64,000 nt of DNA from PFJX01 sp964542455 (GCA_964542455.1 CAZIUC010000002.1:1-64000), one strand, 5' to 3'; shown: positions 49,106 to 58,964, counted from the stretch's first letter. Notes: generated by a model from the sequence alone, not told the origin. Translations and numbers: made by a program.

Positions 49106-51184
49106 ATGCCCCGCAATATCCTCGTCACCTCCGCCCTACCCTACGCCAACGGCTCCATCCACCTGGGCCATCTGGTCGAATACATCCAGACCGACATCTG
49201 GGTACGTTTCCAGAAAATGCGCGGGCATCAGTGCATCTATTGCTGCGCCGACGATACCCACGGCACGCCGATCATGTTGCGCGCGGAGAAGGAAGGCATT
49301 ACCCCGGAACAACTCATAGACCGGGTCTGGCACGAGCACAAGCGCGATTTCGACGGGTTCCATGTTGATTTCGACAATTTCTACTCGACCAACTCGAAAG
49401 AAACCCAACACTACTCGGACACCATCTACACGCGCCTCAAGGAAGCCGGCCTGATCGAAATCCGCTCCATCGAGCAGTATTACGACCCGGTGAAGGAAAT
49501 GTTCCTGCCGGACCGCTTCATCAAGGGTGAGTGCCCGAAGTGCCACGCCAGGGACCAGTATGGCGACAACTGCGAGGCCTGCGGCGCCGCCTACCAGCCC
49601 ACCGACCTGATCGAGCCCTACTCCGCCGTGTCCGGCGCCAAGCCGGTACGGAAGTCGTCCGACCATCATTTCTTCAGGCTCTCCGACCCGCGTTGCGCGG
49701 ACTTCCTCAAGGACTGGATCGCGAATCCCGACCACGTGCAGTCCGAGGCCGCCAACAAGCTGGGCGAATGGCTGCAAGCCGGGCTTTCCGACTGGGACAT
49801 CTCACGCGACGCGCCCTACTTCGGCTTCGAGATCCCGGGTGCCCCGGGCAAGTACTACTACGTCTGGCTGGACGCGCCGATCGGCTATATGGGCAGCTTC
49901 CAGAATTATTGCGACAAGCACGGACTGGACTTCGACGCATACTGGAAACCGGATTCCGAGGCTGAGCTGTACCACTTCATCGGCAAGGACATCCTCTATT
50001 TCCACGCCCTGTTCTGGCCGGCCGAACTAGCCCATGCGGGTTTCCGCACGCCGACCGGCGTCTTCTGCCACGGTTTCCTGACGGTGAACGGCACCAAGAT
50101 GTCGAAATCGCGCGGCACCTTCATTACCGCCGAGAGCTACCTCAACCACCTCAATCCGGAATGGCTGCGCTATTACTACGCCGCCAAGCTGAACGGCTCG
50201 ATGGAAGACATCGACCTGAACCTGGAAGACTTCGCAGCGCGGGTGAACAGCGACCTGGTGGGCAAATACGTGAACATCGCCAGCCGTTGCGCGGGCTTCA
50301 TCAGCAAGCGCTTCGGCGGCAGGCTGGGCACTTGCAATACGGCCGCCACGGCGGAATTCGTCGCCGCCTTCAGCAAGGGTGACATCGCGCAAAGCTACGA
50401 GGATCGCGACTACGGTCGCGCGCTGCGCGAAATCATGCGGCTGGCCGATGTGGCCAACCAGTACATCGCCGAGAAGCAGCCCTGGGCCATGGCCAAGCAG
50501 GAAGGCCGCGAAGCGGAACTGCACGAGGTCTGTTCCACGGCGCTGACCCAGTTCCGCGACCTCACCCTGTATCTGAAGCCGGTGCTGCCGAAGTTGGCTG
50601 AACAGGTGGAAGCCTTCCTCAATATCCCGCCGCTGGCCTGGACCGGTGCCTGGACACCCCTGCCCACCGGCCACGCCATCAACGAATACCAGCACCTGAT
50701 GACCCGCATCGACCCGAAGAAGATTGAAACCATGGTGGAGGAGAACAAGCAGAGCCTCGCCCCGACACCCGAGCCGGCTCCGCTCAAGCACGCCGAGCAC
50801 CAGCAGAACGAAGTCAAGGCCGAAGCCGCCGCCAGTGATGAAAAATCAGCCTGGGAACCGTTCATCACCATCGATGACTTCACCAAGGTCGATCTGCGCA
50901 TCGTCCGCATCGCCAATGCCGAGCATGTCGTGGGCGCCGACAAGCTGCTCAAGCTGACCCTGGATCTGGACGGCGAAACCCGTACCGTGTTCGCCGGCAT
51001 CAAGGCGGCTTACGCGCCGGAAACCCTGATCGGACGCCTCACCGTGATGGTCGCCAACCTGGCGCCGCGCAAGATGAAGTTCGGCTTGTCCGAAGGCATG
51101 GTGCTGGCCGCCAGCGACGAGCGAGGCGGCCCCTTCCTGCTCTCGCCCGATTCCGGCGCGCAACCGGGGATGCGGATCAAGTGA
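49106..51184 (+). CDS. metG: Methionyl-tRNA synthetase
   Basis: A 692-residue class I synthetase. The HIGH-type motif is in PYANGSIHLGHLVEY, the zinc-binding knuckle in CPKCHARDQYGDNCEACGA, and the KMSKS motif in TKMSKSRGTF. The C-terminal 110 residues form the tRNA-binding dimerisation domain (DFTKVDLRIVRI, PRKMKFGLSEGM). Its stop overlaps the GTG start of acyP. Confidence 0.98.
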   Translation: MPRNILVTSALPYANGSIHLGHLVEYIQTDIWVRFQKMRGHQCIYCCADDTHGTPIMLRAEKEGITPEQLIDRVWHEHKRDFDGFHVDFDNFYSTNSKETQHYSDTIYTRLKEAGLIEIRSIEQYYDPVKEMFLPDRFIKGECPKCHARDQYGDNCEACGAAYQPTDLIEPYSAVSGAKPVRKSSDHHFFRLSDPRCADFLKDWIANPDHVQSEAANKLGEWLQAGLSDWDISRDAPYFGFEIPGAPGKYYYVWLDAPIGYMGSFQNYCDKHGLDFDAYWKPDSEAELYHFIGKDILYFHALFWPAELAHAGFRTPTGVFCHGFLTVNGTKMSKSRGTFITAESYLNHLNPEWLRYYYAAKLNGSMEDIDLNLEDFAARVNSDLVGKYVNIASRCAGFISKRFGGRLGTCNTAATAEFVAAFSKGDIAQSYEDRDYGRALREIMRLADVANQYIAEKQPWAMAKQEGREAELHEVCSTALTQFRDLTLYLKPVLPKLAEQVEAFLNIPPLAWTGAWTPLPTGHAINEYQHLMTRIDPKKIETMVEENKQSLAPTPEPAPLKHAEHQQNEVKAEAAASDEKSAWEPFITIDDFTKVDLRIVRIANAEHVVGADKLLKLTLDLDGETRTVFAGIKAAYAPETLIGRLTVMVANLAPRKMKFGLSEGMVLAASDERGGPFLLSPDSGAQPGMRIK

Positions 51185-51471
51185 TCGTCACCCAACCGCT
51201 CGTCACTCGCCACCTCGTCATCAGCGGTCGCGTCCAGGGTGTCTGGTTCCGTGAATCCATGCGCCTGGAGGCTGAGCGTCTGGGTGTGACCGGGTGGGTA
51301 CGCAACGGTCGGGATGGCACGGTGGAAGCGGTAGTTCAGGGCGAAGAAAGCGCGCTGGCGGCCATCGTCGCCTGGTCCCGCAAAGGACCACTTGCTGCGC
51401 GGGTGGATGACGTGGTCGTCACTCCCGCCACGGGCACATACACAAGCTTCGAGCGCCTGCCCTCTGCCTGA
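51181..51471 (+). CDS. acyP: Acylphosphatase
   Basis: A 96-residue enzyme hydrolysing acyl phosphates. The phosphate-binding arginine is in SGRVQGVWFRESMR and the catalytic asparagine in TGWVRNGRDGTVE. It starts with GTG overlapping the metG stop. Length is normal for the family. Confidence 0.93.
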   Translation: MIVTQPLVTRHLVISGRVQGVWFRESMRLEAERLGVTGWVRNGRDGTVEAVVQGEESALAAIVAWSRKGPLAARVDDVVVTPATGTYTSFERLPSA

Positions 51472-51487
51472 ACGGCCACGGAAAAAC

Positions 51488-51561
51488 TGTAGCGCCGGCA
51501 TCCCTGCCGGCTTCGTTCTTCTAATTAGCCCTACGATGCCGGCAGGGATGCCGGCGCTACA
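51488..51561. repeat. Palindromic repeat, GTAGCGCCGGC family
   Basis: The left arm TGTAGCGCCGGCATCCCTGC (51488-51507) and its extension pair with the right arm, which ends CCGGCGCTACA at 51561. It sits between convergent acyP and the HEQAH gene. A relative lies at 61670-61778. Confidence 0.8.
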
Positions 51562-51564
51562 ACT

Positions 51565-52107
51565 TCAAGCGTATTGGTCGATCAAGGAAACGCTGGACGC
51601 CTCGGCAGTATCCGCCTGGGCGTAGGCGCGCAAGGCGGAAGCCTGTTCCACCGATTCGCTAACGGGGCTGGTGGTTGGCCCCTCGCCCTGCTCCTCCTTT
51701 TTCATCCGGCTCAATTCCGCGCGTGCCTGGTTTTCCATCAACGCGGCGGCGGCCGCCACGGCGCGGTCCTGCGATGAGGGGTCGACCGGCGCCAGGGCGG
51801 CGGCCTGGATCTGGCTGGCCCGTTCGATAGTGGATTGCGGCGTCTGTCCGGAGGAAACATTGATGGTCACCTCGCCGGCCACCGCGTATTGCCTGCCATC
51901 CGGGCCGCGCGCGTACTGGAAATTGGCGCCACCGGTCAGCCCCGCCCCCGCCGCCATGTGTGCCTGTTCGTGGGCGCGCACTTTACTGTCGATCGCTCTC
52001 AGACGATTCACCTCCTGCTGCTGCTCCGACGTGAGCCGGCTCGAAGCGCTCCCGACCGGCTGCATCGCAGCCGGTTGCGCGACACCACCGACACCGCCAA
52101 TCGCCAT
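51565..52107 (-). CDS. HEQAH-motif protein (SprA-related/putative metalloprotease family)
   Basis: A 180-residue protein. The core reads KVRAHEQAHMAAGAGLTGGA then FQYARGPDGRQYAVAGEV, followed by QDRAVAAAAALMENQAR. The HExxH-like motif suggests zinc binding, and the family is described as putative metalloprotease. No signal peptide is obvious. The start at 52107 (MAIGGVGG) is preferred to a TTG seven codons earlier. Function is unproven. Confidence 0.8.
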   Translation of the reverse strand: MAIGGVGGVAQPAAMQPVGSASSRLTSEQQQEVNRLRAIDSKVRAHEQAHMAAGAGLTGGANFQYARGPDGRQYAVAGEVTINVSSGQTPQSTIERASQIQAAALAPVDPSSQDRAVAAAAALMENQARAELSRMKKEEQGEGPTTSPVSESVEQASALRAYAQADTAEASSVSLIDQYA

Positions 52108-52239
52108 GAATCCGCCCCACTCGCACAAATGAACTCAGTATAGATTGCGTCCGAAACACCTATACCCACACAGCTGCCCGCCTTTACTTTCCCCGGCTCG
52201 ACTCCTATTCTGCCCTCCCTTTTTTGTCTGGCGCCAGCC

Positions 52240-53046
52240 ATGTCCATCACCATCAAAACCCCGGAAGAAATCGAAAAAATGCGCATCGCGGGGCGATTGA
52301 CCGCGGAGGTGCTCGACTTCATCAAACCTTTCGTCATACCTGGCGTGACCACAGATGAACTGGACAAGCTCTGCCACGACCTGATGGTCGACGTGCAGAA
52401 CAGCATACCGGCGCCTCTCAACTACGCACCGCCTGGCCACAAGCCCTACCCAAAGTCGATCTGCTCCTCGATCAACCATCAGGTCTGCCACGGTGTACCC
52501 AGCCCGGACAAGAAACTGAAGAACGGCGATGTGGTGAACCTGGATATCACCGTCATCAAGGACGGCTGGCATGGCGACAGCTCGCGCATGTTCTACGTTG
52601 GCGAGCCCAGCATTCTGGCGCGCCGGCTCACCGAAATCACTTATGAATGCATGTGGAAGGGCATCGCCGCCGTGCGCCCCGGCGCGCGCTTGGGGGTGGT
52701 GGGCGCGGCCATCCAGAAACACGCGGAAAGCAACGGCTACTCGGTGGTTCGTGAGTTTTGCGGCCACGGTATCGGCCGGGGTTTTCACGAAGAACCACAG
52801 GTGCTGCATTACGGCAAAGCCAGCGAAGGGCCGATTCTGGAGCCAGGAATGACCTTCACCATCGAGCCCATGATCAATGCCGGCAAGCGCGACATCCGCG
52901 TATTGGGCGATGGCTGGACCGTGGTGACCAAGGACCACTCGCTCTCGACGCAGTGGGAACACACCATTCTGGTGACGGATACCGGTTACGAAGTGCTGAC
53001 GCTATCCGCCGAATGCCCGCCGCCGCCGGCGTTCATAACAGGGTGA
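52240..53046 (+). CDS. map: Methionine aminopeptidase type I
   Basis: A 268-residue metallopeptidase that removes initiator methionine. Metal and substrate residues are visible in INHQVCHGVPS, LDITVIKDGWHGDSSRMF, GHGIGRGFHEEP and FTIEPMINAG. It lies upstream of glnD and the rpsB cluster, a common arrangement. Confidence 0.97.
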   Translation: MSITIKTPEEIEKMRIAGRLTAEVLDFIKPFVIPGVTTDELDKLCHDLMVDVQNSIPAPLNYAPPGHKPYPKSICSSINHQVCHGVPSPDKKLKNGDVVNLDITVIKDGWHGDSSRMFYVGEPSILARRLTEITYECMWKGIAAVRPGARLGVVGAAIQKHAESNGYSVVREFCGHGIGRGFHEEPQVLHYGKASEGPILEPGMTFTIEPMINAGKRDIRVLGDGWTVVTKDHSLSTQWEHTILVTDTGYEVLTLSAECPPPPAFITG

Positions 53047-53070
53047 TACACACCTTAGGTGGCTGATTCC

Positions 53071-55641
53071 ATGCCCACTCCCAACGCGACCGCCTGGCGC
53101 GCCACCCTCAAGGAAGGCCGCACTGCGGTATTTGATGCGTACCTGGCGCGACCACGCGCGCACGTTCTGCTCAGCGACCTCACCCACCTGACCGACCAGG
53201 TGTTGCGCGACATCTGGCAAGCGCATGACCTGCCGGAGCATGCCGCGCTGGTGGCGGTAGGGGGCTATGGCCGCGGCGAGATGTATCCGCAATCCGATGT
53301 CGATGTCCTGATTCTGTTGGACGACGCGCTTCCAGACATGGAACACGCCCGCTTCGAGCCCCTGATCGGCCTGTTCTGGGATGTCGGCCTGCCCATCGGC
53401 CACAGCGTGCGGCGGCTTTCCGAATGCCTGAGCGAATCGGCGGGCGACATCACCATCCAGACCAATCTGCTGGAAGCGCGCCACCTGGCGGGCGACCCGG
53501 ACCTGTTCCAGCGCATGCGGCGGGGCCTGGCGGCACAGATGAATCCCGTCGCCTTCTACCAGGCCAAGGCGCTGGAGCAGAAGGCCCGCCACGGTCGCCA
53601 TGCCGACGTGGCCTTGTTGCTGGAGCCCAATCTCAAGGAAAGCCCGGGCGGGCTGCGCGACATCCAGACCCTGTTCTGGGTCTGTCGCGCGGCGGGATTG
53701 CTTCAAGGAGAGGGGCATCGCCTCAAAGACCTGGTGGGCGCCGGCCTCTTGTGCGAAGCGGAGGCACGCGCGCTCCGCGCCGACCATGCCTTGCTCGCTA
53801 ATCTGCGAATCCGCCTGCATCTTGCCATCAACCGGCGCGAGGACCGGTTGCTCTACGAATTCCAGGAACGCATCGCCACCGCCATGGGCATCGCCAATGA
53901 CGAATCGCGCCGCGCCTCGGAACGCATGATGCAGGGCTATTACCGCGCCTCCCGCAGAGTCAGCCTGATCAACAATCTGGTGATGGGTGAACTGCGCGAC
54001 CGCCTGCAAACGCCGCCCGCCCCTCGCGACCTGCCCGGGCAGACCGGCTTTCGCGCGGTGGGCAACCTGCTCGACGCCGAGGAAGATCAATTTGCGCGCG
54101 ACCCTGACAGCCTGCTGGAAGCCTTTCTGGTGCTGTCGCGCGAGCACACCCTGGTCGGCTGTACGCCGCGCCTGCTCCGCGCGCTGTCGCGCGCCGGTCG
54201 TCTCATCAACGCCGATTTCCGTCACGATCCCGGCAACCATGCGCGTTTCCTCGAACTGCTGCGCGAACCACACGGAGTCAGCACGGCGCTCAGGCTGATG
54301 CACAAGCTCGGCATCCTCGGCCGCTACATTCCCCTGTTCGGGCGCATCACCGGGCAGATGCAGCACGACCAGTTCCACATCTACCCGGTGGACGAACACA
54401 CCCTGATGGTGCTGCGCAACCTGCGCCGCCTCGCGCTCAGCGAATTCGCCCACGAATTCCCGCTCGCCCACCGTCTGATGAGCGCTTGCCAACGCCCCGA
54501 TCTACTCTATCTGGCCGCGCTGTTCCACGATATCGCCAAGGGACGCGGTGGCGACCATTCCGCGCTGGGCGCGCTCGATGCGCGCCGCTTCTGCCTTTCT
54601 CAGGGCTTGTCGCGCGAGGAAGCCGAACTGGTCGCCTGGCTGGTGGCGGAACATCTCATGTTGTCGCAGACCGCGCAAAAGCAGGACCTCTCCGACCCTG
54701 ACGTGATCCGCGCCTTCGCGGCGCGCTGTGGCGACGTCAAACGCCTCACCGCGCTTTATCTGCTGACGATCTCCGACATACGCGGCACCAGCCCCAAAGT
54801 CTGGAATGCCTGGAAGGACAAGCTCACCCGCGAACTGTATCTGGCCACCCGCCGCATTCTCGAGGGGGGGGCCCCGCAAATCGACAGTGTCGAGGAAAAG
54901 AAGGAGCTGGCGCGGGCGCAACTACGGCTCTACGGTTACCCGAACGATGCCGAAGCGGCTTTCTGGAAGCGCCTGGACGACGTTTACTTCCTACGCCAGG
55001 ACGCGCGTGATATCGCTTGGCAGACCCGCCGTCTGCTTCCCTTGCTGAATCGACAGAACCTGATCGTGAGCGCCCGCCTGGCACCGGTGGGTGAAGGCGT
55101 CGAAGTCCTGGTTTTCGCGCCCGATGAAGATGCACTGTTCGCGCGCATTTGCGCCTTTTTCGCGCGACTGGGCTACAGCATCCTCGCCTCCAGCATCCAC
55201 ACCACAAGCGATGGCCACGCCCTCGATACTTTCTACGCCCTCGACCCGGAGCATCCTCAGGTTCCCTACCGCGATTTTCTGAATTACATCGAACACGAAC
55301 TGGCCGCCGACCTGACTGCGCACCAGCCGCTTGGGCCACCACTCAAGGGGCGCCTGGCGCGCCGCCTCAAAGCCTTCCCACTGGAACCGGAAGTCAGCCT
55401 CACCCCCGGCGACAACCGCAAGGACTACCTCCTTACCTTCATCGCCGGCGATCGACCTGGCCTGCTCGCCCAGGTCGCCCGCATCCTTACCGACCACCGC
55501 GCCAGCGTAATCACGGCCCGCATCAGCACACTCGGCCAGCGCGCCGAAGACGTTTTCGTCCTGGAAGGTGAAGCCCTGGAAAAAACAGGAAAACGCCTGG
55601 CACTGGAAAAAGCCCTGCTGGATGTCTTGAAGGTCCAGTAA
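53071..55641 (+). CDS. glnD: PII uridylyltransferase/uridylyl-removing enzyme
   Basis: An 856-residue nitrogen sensor that uridylylates PII when glutamine is low and removes UMP when it is high. The nucleotidyltransferase motif is GGYGRGEMYPQSDVDVLIL. The HD hydrolase motif is ALFHDIAKGRGGDHS. Two ACT domains end the protein (RLGYSILASSIHTT and DRPGLLAQVARILTDH). ATG 53071 is chosen because the TAGGTGG site lies about ten bases before it. GTG 53059 is the alternative. Confidence 0.97.
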   Translation: MPTPNATAWRATLKEGRTAVFDAYLARPRAHVLLSDLTHLTDQVLRDIWQAHDLPEHAALVAVGGYGRGEMYPQSDVDVLILLDDALPDMEHARFEPLIGLFWDVGLPIGHSVRRLSECLSESAGDITIQTNLLEARHLAGDPDLFQRMRRGLAAQMNPVAFYQAKALEQKARHGRHADVALLLEPNLKESPGGLRDIQTLFWVCRAAGLLQGEGHRLKDLVGAGLLCEAEARALRADHALLANLRIRLHLAINRREDRLLYEFQERIATAMGIANDESRRASERMMQGYYRASRRVSLINNLVMGELRDRLQTPPAPRDLPGQTGFRAVGNLLDAEEDQFARDPDSLLEAFLVLSREHTLVGCTPRLLRALSRAGRLINADFRHDPGNHARFLELLREPHGVSTALRLMHKLGILGRYIPLFGRITGQMQHDQFHIYPVDEHTLMVLRNLRRLALSEFAHEFPLAHRLMSACQRPDLLYLAALFHDIAKGRGGDHSALGALDARRFCLSQGLSREEAELVAWLVAEHLMLSQTAQKQDLSDPDVIRAFAARCGDVKRLTALYLLTISDIRGTSPKVWNAWKDKLTRELYLATRRILEGGAPQIDSVEEKKELARAQLRLYGYPNDAEAAFWKRLDDVYFLRQDARDIAWQTRRLLPLLNRQNLIVSARLAPVGEGVEVLVFAPDEDALFARICAFFARLGYSILASSIHTTSDGHALDTFYALDPEHPQVPYRDFLNYIEHELAADLTAHQPLGPPLKGRLARRLKAFPLEPEVSLTPGDNRKDYLLTFIAGDRPGLLAQVARILTDHRASVITARISTLGQRAEDVFVLEGEALEKTGKRLALEKALLDVLKVQ

Positions 55642-55657
55642 CTCCAGACCATCCGGC

Positions 55658-55687
55658 TTGCCCCGGATTGGTCCGCGCTGCTAGAAT
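55658..55687 (+). promoter_or_regulatory. Putative sigma-70 promoter of rpsB
   Basis: TTGCCC (55658-55663) and TAGAAT (55682-55687) are spaced by 18 bases, downstream of the glnD stop and about 135 bases before rpsB. Confidence 0.6.
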
Positions 55688-55759
55688 GCGCGCCGCTTTA
55701 CGCTCGGCAATCCGGCATCCGCCTGAACCGGCTGCGGCGAAATCCACACATCCACTCGC

Positions 55760-55810
55760 GTTAAGGTGCCCATCACAGGGTTCGTCAGTGGATGGAGGCC
55801 CAACCTTAAC
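55760..55810 (+). promoter_or_regulatory. rpsB mRNA leader stem, possible S2 autoregulation site
   Basis: GTTAAGGT (55760-55767) pairs with ACCTTAAC (55803-55810), closing a structured leader that ends directly before the AAGGAG ribosome-binding site. rpsB leaders in other proteobacteria bind S2 for feedback control. Equivalence here is inference. Confidence 0.45.
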
Positions 55811-55822
55811 CAAGGAGTAGTC

Positions 55823-56563
55823 ATGTCCGTTACCATGCGTCAAATGCTTGAGGCCGGTGTTCACTTCGGCCACCAAACCCGTTACTGGAACCCGAAGATG
55901 GCGCCGTACATCTTCGGTCACCGCAACAAGATCCACATCATCAACCTGGAAAAGACGCTGCCGCTGTTCAACGACGCGGCCACTTTTGCGCGTCGCCTGA
56001 TTTCCAACAAGGGTTCCATCCTGTTCGTCGGCACCAAGCGCCAGGCTCGCGAAATCATGGCCGAGGAAGCCACCCGCTGCGCAATGCCCTACATCTCCCA
56101 CCGCTGGCTGGGCGGCATGCTGACCAACTTCAAGACGGTCAAGCAGTCGGTCAAGCGCATGAAGGAACTGGAAGCGCAGCTGAGTGAAGGCACCCTGTCC
56201 AAGAAGGAAGCCCTGCGTGTTCAGCGTGAATGCGACAAGCTGGTACAAAGTCTGGGCGGCATCCGGGATATGGAGCGCCTGCCGGACGCTCTGTTCGTGG
56301 TCGACGTCGGCTATCAGAAAATCGCCATTACCGAGGCCGCCAAACTGGGCATCCCCGTGATCGGTGTGGTCGATACCAACAACAGCCCGGCCAACGTCAA
56401 TTACGTCATCCCCGGCAACGACGACTCCAACCGCGCCATCCGTCTCTATGCCCGTGGCCTGGCCGACGCGATCCTGGAAGGCAAGACCCAGGTCATCGAG
56501 GAAATGGTCGCCGCCGGTGAAGACGAGTACGTCGAAGTCACGGAAAGCGCCGCCGCCGAGTAA
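55823..56563 (+). CDS. rpsB: 30S ribosomal protein S2
   Basis: A 246-residue ribosomal protein. Family segments are MRQMLEAGVHFGHQTRYWNP, FVGTKRQAREIM and YISHRWLGGMLTNFKT. The ATG at 55823 follows AAGGAG. It is the first gene of the rpsB-tsf-pyrH-frr cluster. Confidence 0.98.
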   Translation: MSVTMRQMLEAGVHFGHQTRYWNPKMAPYIFGHRNKIHIINLEKTLPLFNDAATFARRLISNKGSILFVGTKRQAREIMAEEATRCAMPYISHRWLGGMLTNFKTVKQSVKRMKELEAQLSEGTLSKKEALRVQRECDKLVQSLGGIRDMERLPDALFVVDVGYQKIAITEAAKLGIPVIGVVDTNNSPANVNYVIPGNDDSNRAIRLYARGLADAILEGKTQVIEEMVAAGEDEYVEVTESAAAE

Positions 56564-56631
56564 GCAAATCGGACTGGCGCGCGGTTGTAACGCACCTTCA
56601 ACCAGCCCGCGCCAGGGCAGCATTTCTCGAG

Positions 56632-56656
56632 ACGCCCCGGTGATCGGGGCGTTTTT
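56632..56656 (+). terminator. Terminator/attenuator between rpsB and tsf
   Basis: ACGCCCCG (56632-56639) and CGGGGCGT (56645-56652) form a stem with a 5-base loop, followed by TTTT. It probably lowers tsf transcription relative to rpsB. Confidence 0.8.
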
Positions 56657-56682
56657 CAATACGGAAAACAGGAGTTAGCAAA

Positions 56683-57555
56683 ATGGCGGAAATCACCGCA
56701 TCCATGGTCAAAGAGCTGCGTGAGCGTACCGATGCCCCCATGATGGACTGCAAGAAGGCGCTGACCGAAGCGGGCGGCGACATGCAGAAGGGCGAAGAAA
56801 TCCTGCGCGTGCGCTTCGGCAACAAGGCCGCCAAGAGCGCCGGCCGCGTCGCCGCCGAAGGCGTCGTCGCCATCAGCATCAGCGCCGACGGCAAGTCCGC
56901 CGCGATGGTGGAAGTGAACTGCGAAACCGACTTCGTCGCCAAGAACGACGATTTCCTGGCGCTGACCAGCGCCCTGGCCGACATGGTGCTGAACCAGAAC
57001 CCCGCCGATGTCGCCGCGCTGTCCGCCCTGCCCTACGGCGGCAAGACCGTGGAAGAAACCCGTACCGAGCTGGTCGGCAAGATCGGCGAGAACATGTCCA
57101 TCCGCCGCTTCGTGCGCCTTGACGGTCAGGGCAAGTTCGCCAGCTACATCCACGGCAAGAAGATCGGCGTCCTGGTCGACATCGCCGGTGACGAGGCGCT
57201 GGCCCGCGACATCGCCATGCACATCGCCGCCTCCAAGCCCAAGTCGCTCGATGCCTCCGGCGTGTCGCAAGACCTGATCGACACCGAGCGCCGCGTCGCC
57301 ATCGAGAAGGCCAAGGAAGCCGGCAAGCCGGAAGCCATGCTGGAGAAGATCGCGGACGGCACGGTACAGAAATTTCTGAAGGAAGTGACCCTGTTGTCGC
57401 AGCCCTTTGTCAAGGACGACAAACAGACCATCGAGCAGGTGCTGAAGTCCAAGGGCTCGCAGTGCCACGGCTTCAGCATGTTCATCGTCGGCGAAGGCAT
57501 CGAGAAGAAAGTCACCGACTTCGCCGCCGAAGTGGCTGCCGCCTCCAAGGTGTAA
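56683..57555 (+). CDS. tsf: Elongation factor Ts
   Basis: A 290-residue guanine-nucleotide exchange factor for EF-Tu. The family signatures are KELRERTDAPMMDCKKAL and VEVNCETDFVAKNDDF. It lies 119 bases after rpsB, behind the attenuator-like hairpin. Confidence 0.98.
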   Translation: MAEITASMVKELRERTDAPMMDCKKALTEAGGDMQKGEEILRVRFGNKAAKSAGRVAAEGVVAISISADGKSAAMVEVNCETDFVAKNDDFLALTSALADMVLNQNPADVAALSALPYGGKTVEETRTELVGKIGENMSIRRFVRLDGQGKFASYIHGKKIGVLVDIAGDEALARDIAMHIAASKPKSLDASGVSQDLIDTERRVAIEKAKEAGKPEAMLEKIADGTVQKFLKEVTLLSQPFVKDDKQTIEQVLKSKGSQCHGFSMFIVGEGIEKKVTDFAAEVAAASKV

Positions 57556-57581
57556 TGGCCCAGCAAAGCGTGGAGTGTTGA

Positions 57582-58292
57582 ATGGCTGCCTGCAAGCGTA
57601 TTTTGTTGAAGCTTTCCGGCGAGGCCCTGATGGGGCCGGATGCCTTCGGCTATCACGCCGAGACGATGGCCGGCATGGTTGCCCAGATCAAGGAAGTCAC
57701 GGAACTGGGCGTGCAGGTCGGCATCGTCGTCGGCGGCGGTAATCTGTTCCGGGGCGCCACCGGCGCGCTTTCCGGGATGGATCGCGCCACCGCCGACAGC
57801 ATGGGCATGTTGGCCACGGTGATGAACGCGCTGGCCTTGAAAGACGGCTTGATGGCGGCTGGCGTGGCCGCCCGCGTGCAGACCGCCGTGACCATCGCCC
57901 ATGTCGGCGAGCCCTTTGAACGCGACAGCGCGGTTCGGCACTTGGAAACCGGCCGTGTGGTGATTTTCGGGGGCGGCACCGGCAACCCCTTCTTCACCAC
58001 CGATACCGCCTCCGCCCTACGCGGCGCGGAAATCGGCGCCGACCTGATGCTGAAGGCCACCAAGGTGGACGGCGTCTATACCGCCGACCCGAAGAAAGAT
58101 CCCACGGCCACCCGCTACGAGCAACTGACTTTCGACGAAGCCATTGCGCGCAACCTGGGCGTGCTGGACACCGCCGCGTTCGCGCTTTGCCGCGAACAGA
58201 AGTTGCCCTTGTGCGTGTTCAGCATTTTCAAGCCCGGCGCCCTGCGCCGTGTGGTGCTGGGTGAGGCCGAAGGCACCCGCGTGGTGCTGTAA
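57582..58292 (+). CDS. pyrH: UMP kinase
   Basis: A 236-residue bacterial-type UMP kinase (amino-acid kinase fold). Motifs include RILLKLSGEALMG, VVGGGNLFRG and the UMP-binding FGGGTGNPFFTTDTA. It makes UDP from UMP, the product of the PyrF step encoded elsewhere in this window. Confidence 0.98.
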   Translation: MAACKRILLKLSGEALMGPDAFGYHAETMAGMVAQIKEVTELGVQVGIVVGGGNLFRGATGALSGMDRATADSMGMLATVMNALALKDGLMAAGVAARVQTAVTIAHVGEPFERDSAVRHLETGRVVIFGGGTGNPFFTTDTASALRGAEIGADLMLKATKVDGVYTADPKKDPTATRYEQLTFDEAIARNLGVLDTAAFALCREQKLPLCVFSIFKPGALRRVVLGEAEGTRVVL

Positions 58293-58311
58293 ATAACGAG
58301 GAGACAACAAC

Positions 58312-58869
58312 ATGATCGCCGACATCAAAAAGTCCGCCGAGGACAGGATGAAGAAGTCCCTGGAAGCGCTGAAGCTGGATCTGATGAAAGTCCGCACCGG
58401 ACGTGCCCACACCGGCATCCTGGATCACGTCATGGTTGATTACTATGGTTCGCCGGTACCGGTGAATCAGGTCGCCAACGTCAGTCTGATCGACGCCCGC
58501 ACCATCGGCGTGCAGCCCTATGAAAAGAACATGGCCGGAAAACTGGAAAAAGCGATCCGCGACTCCGACCTGGGTCTCAATCCGGCCAACATGGGCGAAC
58601 TCATTCGCGTGCCGATGCCACCGCTCACCGAGGAACGCCGCCGCGATTTGATCAAGGTGGTCAAGGGCGAGGCGGAGAACGCCCGTGTCGCGGTGCGTAA
58701 CATTCGCCGCGACGCCAATACTCATCTGAAGGAACTGGTGAAGAACAAAGAGGCCTCGGAAGATGAGGAACGTCGTGCCATCGATGACATGCAGAAGATG
58801 ACCGACAAGTACATCGCCGAACTCGACAAGGCACTGGCGGAAAAAGAGAAGGATTTGATGGCGGTATAA
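58312..58869 (+). CDS. frr: Ribosome recycling factor
   Basis: A 185-residue factor that splits post-termination ribosomes with EF-G. Signatures are LKLDLMKVRTGRAHTGILD and IRRDANTHLKELVKNKEASE. A GAGGAGA site precedes the ATG. Confidence 0.98.
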   Translation: MIADIKKSAEDRMKKSLEALKLDLMKVRTGRAHTGILDHVMVDYYGSPVPVNQVANVSLIDARTIGVQPYEKNMAGKLEKAIRDSDLGLNPANMGELIRVPMPPLTEERRRDLIKVVKGEAENARVAVRNIRRDANTHLKELVKNKEASEDEERRAIDDMQKMTDKYIAELDKALAEKEKDLMAV

Positions 58870-58875
58870 AGCTGC

Positions 58876-58942
58876 CGAGAGTAAAAGTGATGAGCCGTGA
58901 GTGAGGCCACAGGCTCCGCTGGCTCATCACTCATGACTCTCG
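58876..58942. repeat. Inverted repeat between frr and uppS
   Basis: GTGATGAGCC (58887-58896) and GGCTCATCAC (58921-58930) pair. Flanking GAGAGT and ACTCTC extend the palindrome. No T-run follows, so this looks like another dispersed palindrome. Confidence 0.6.
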
Positions 58943-58964
58943 ACTCACTGCGCTCGAATCCCAC

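Noticed and set aside
53002..54492. A 496-codon minus-strand frame opposite glnD, and similar long frames opposite lon, ugd and the MrpD-like gene
   Set aside because: Each lies fully under a gene with strong conserved motifs and shows no family features or ribosome-binding site of its own.
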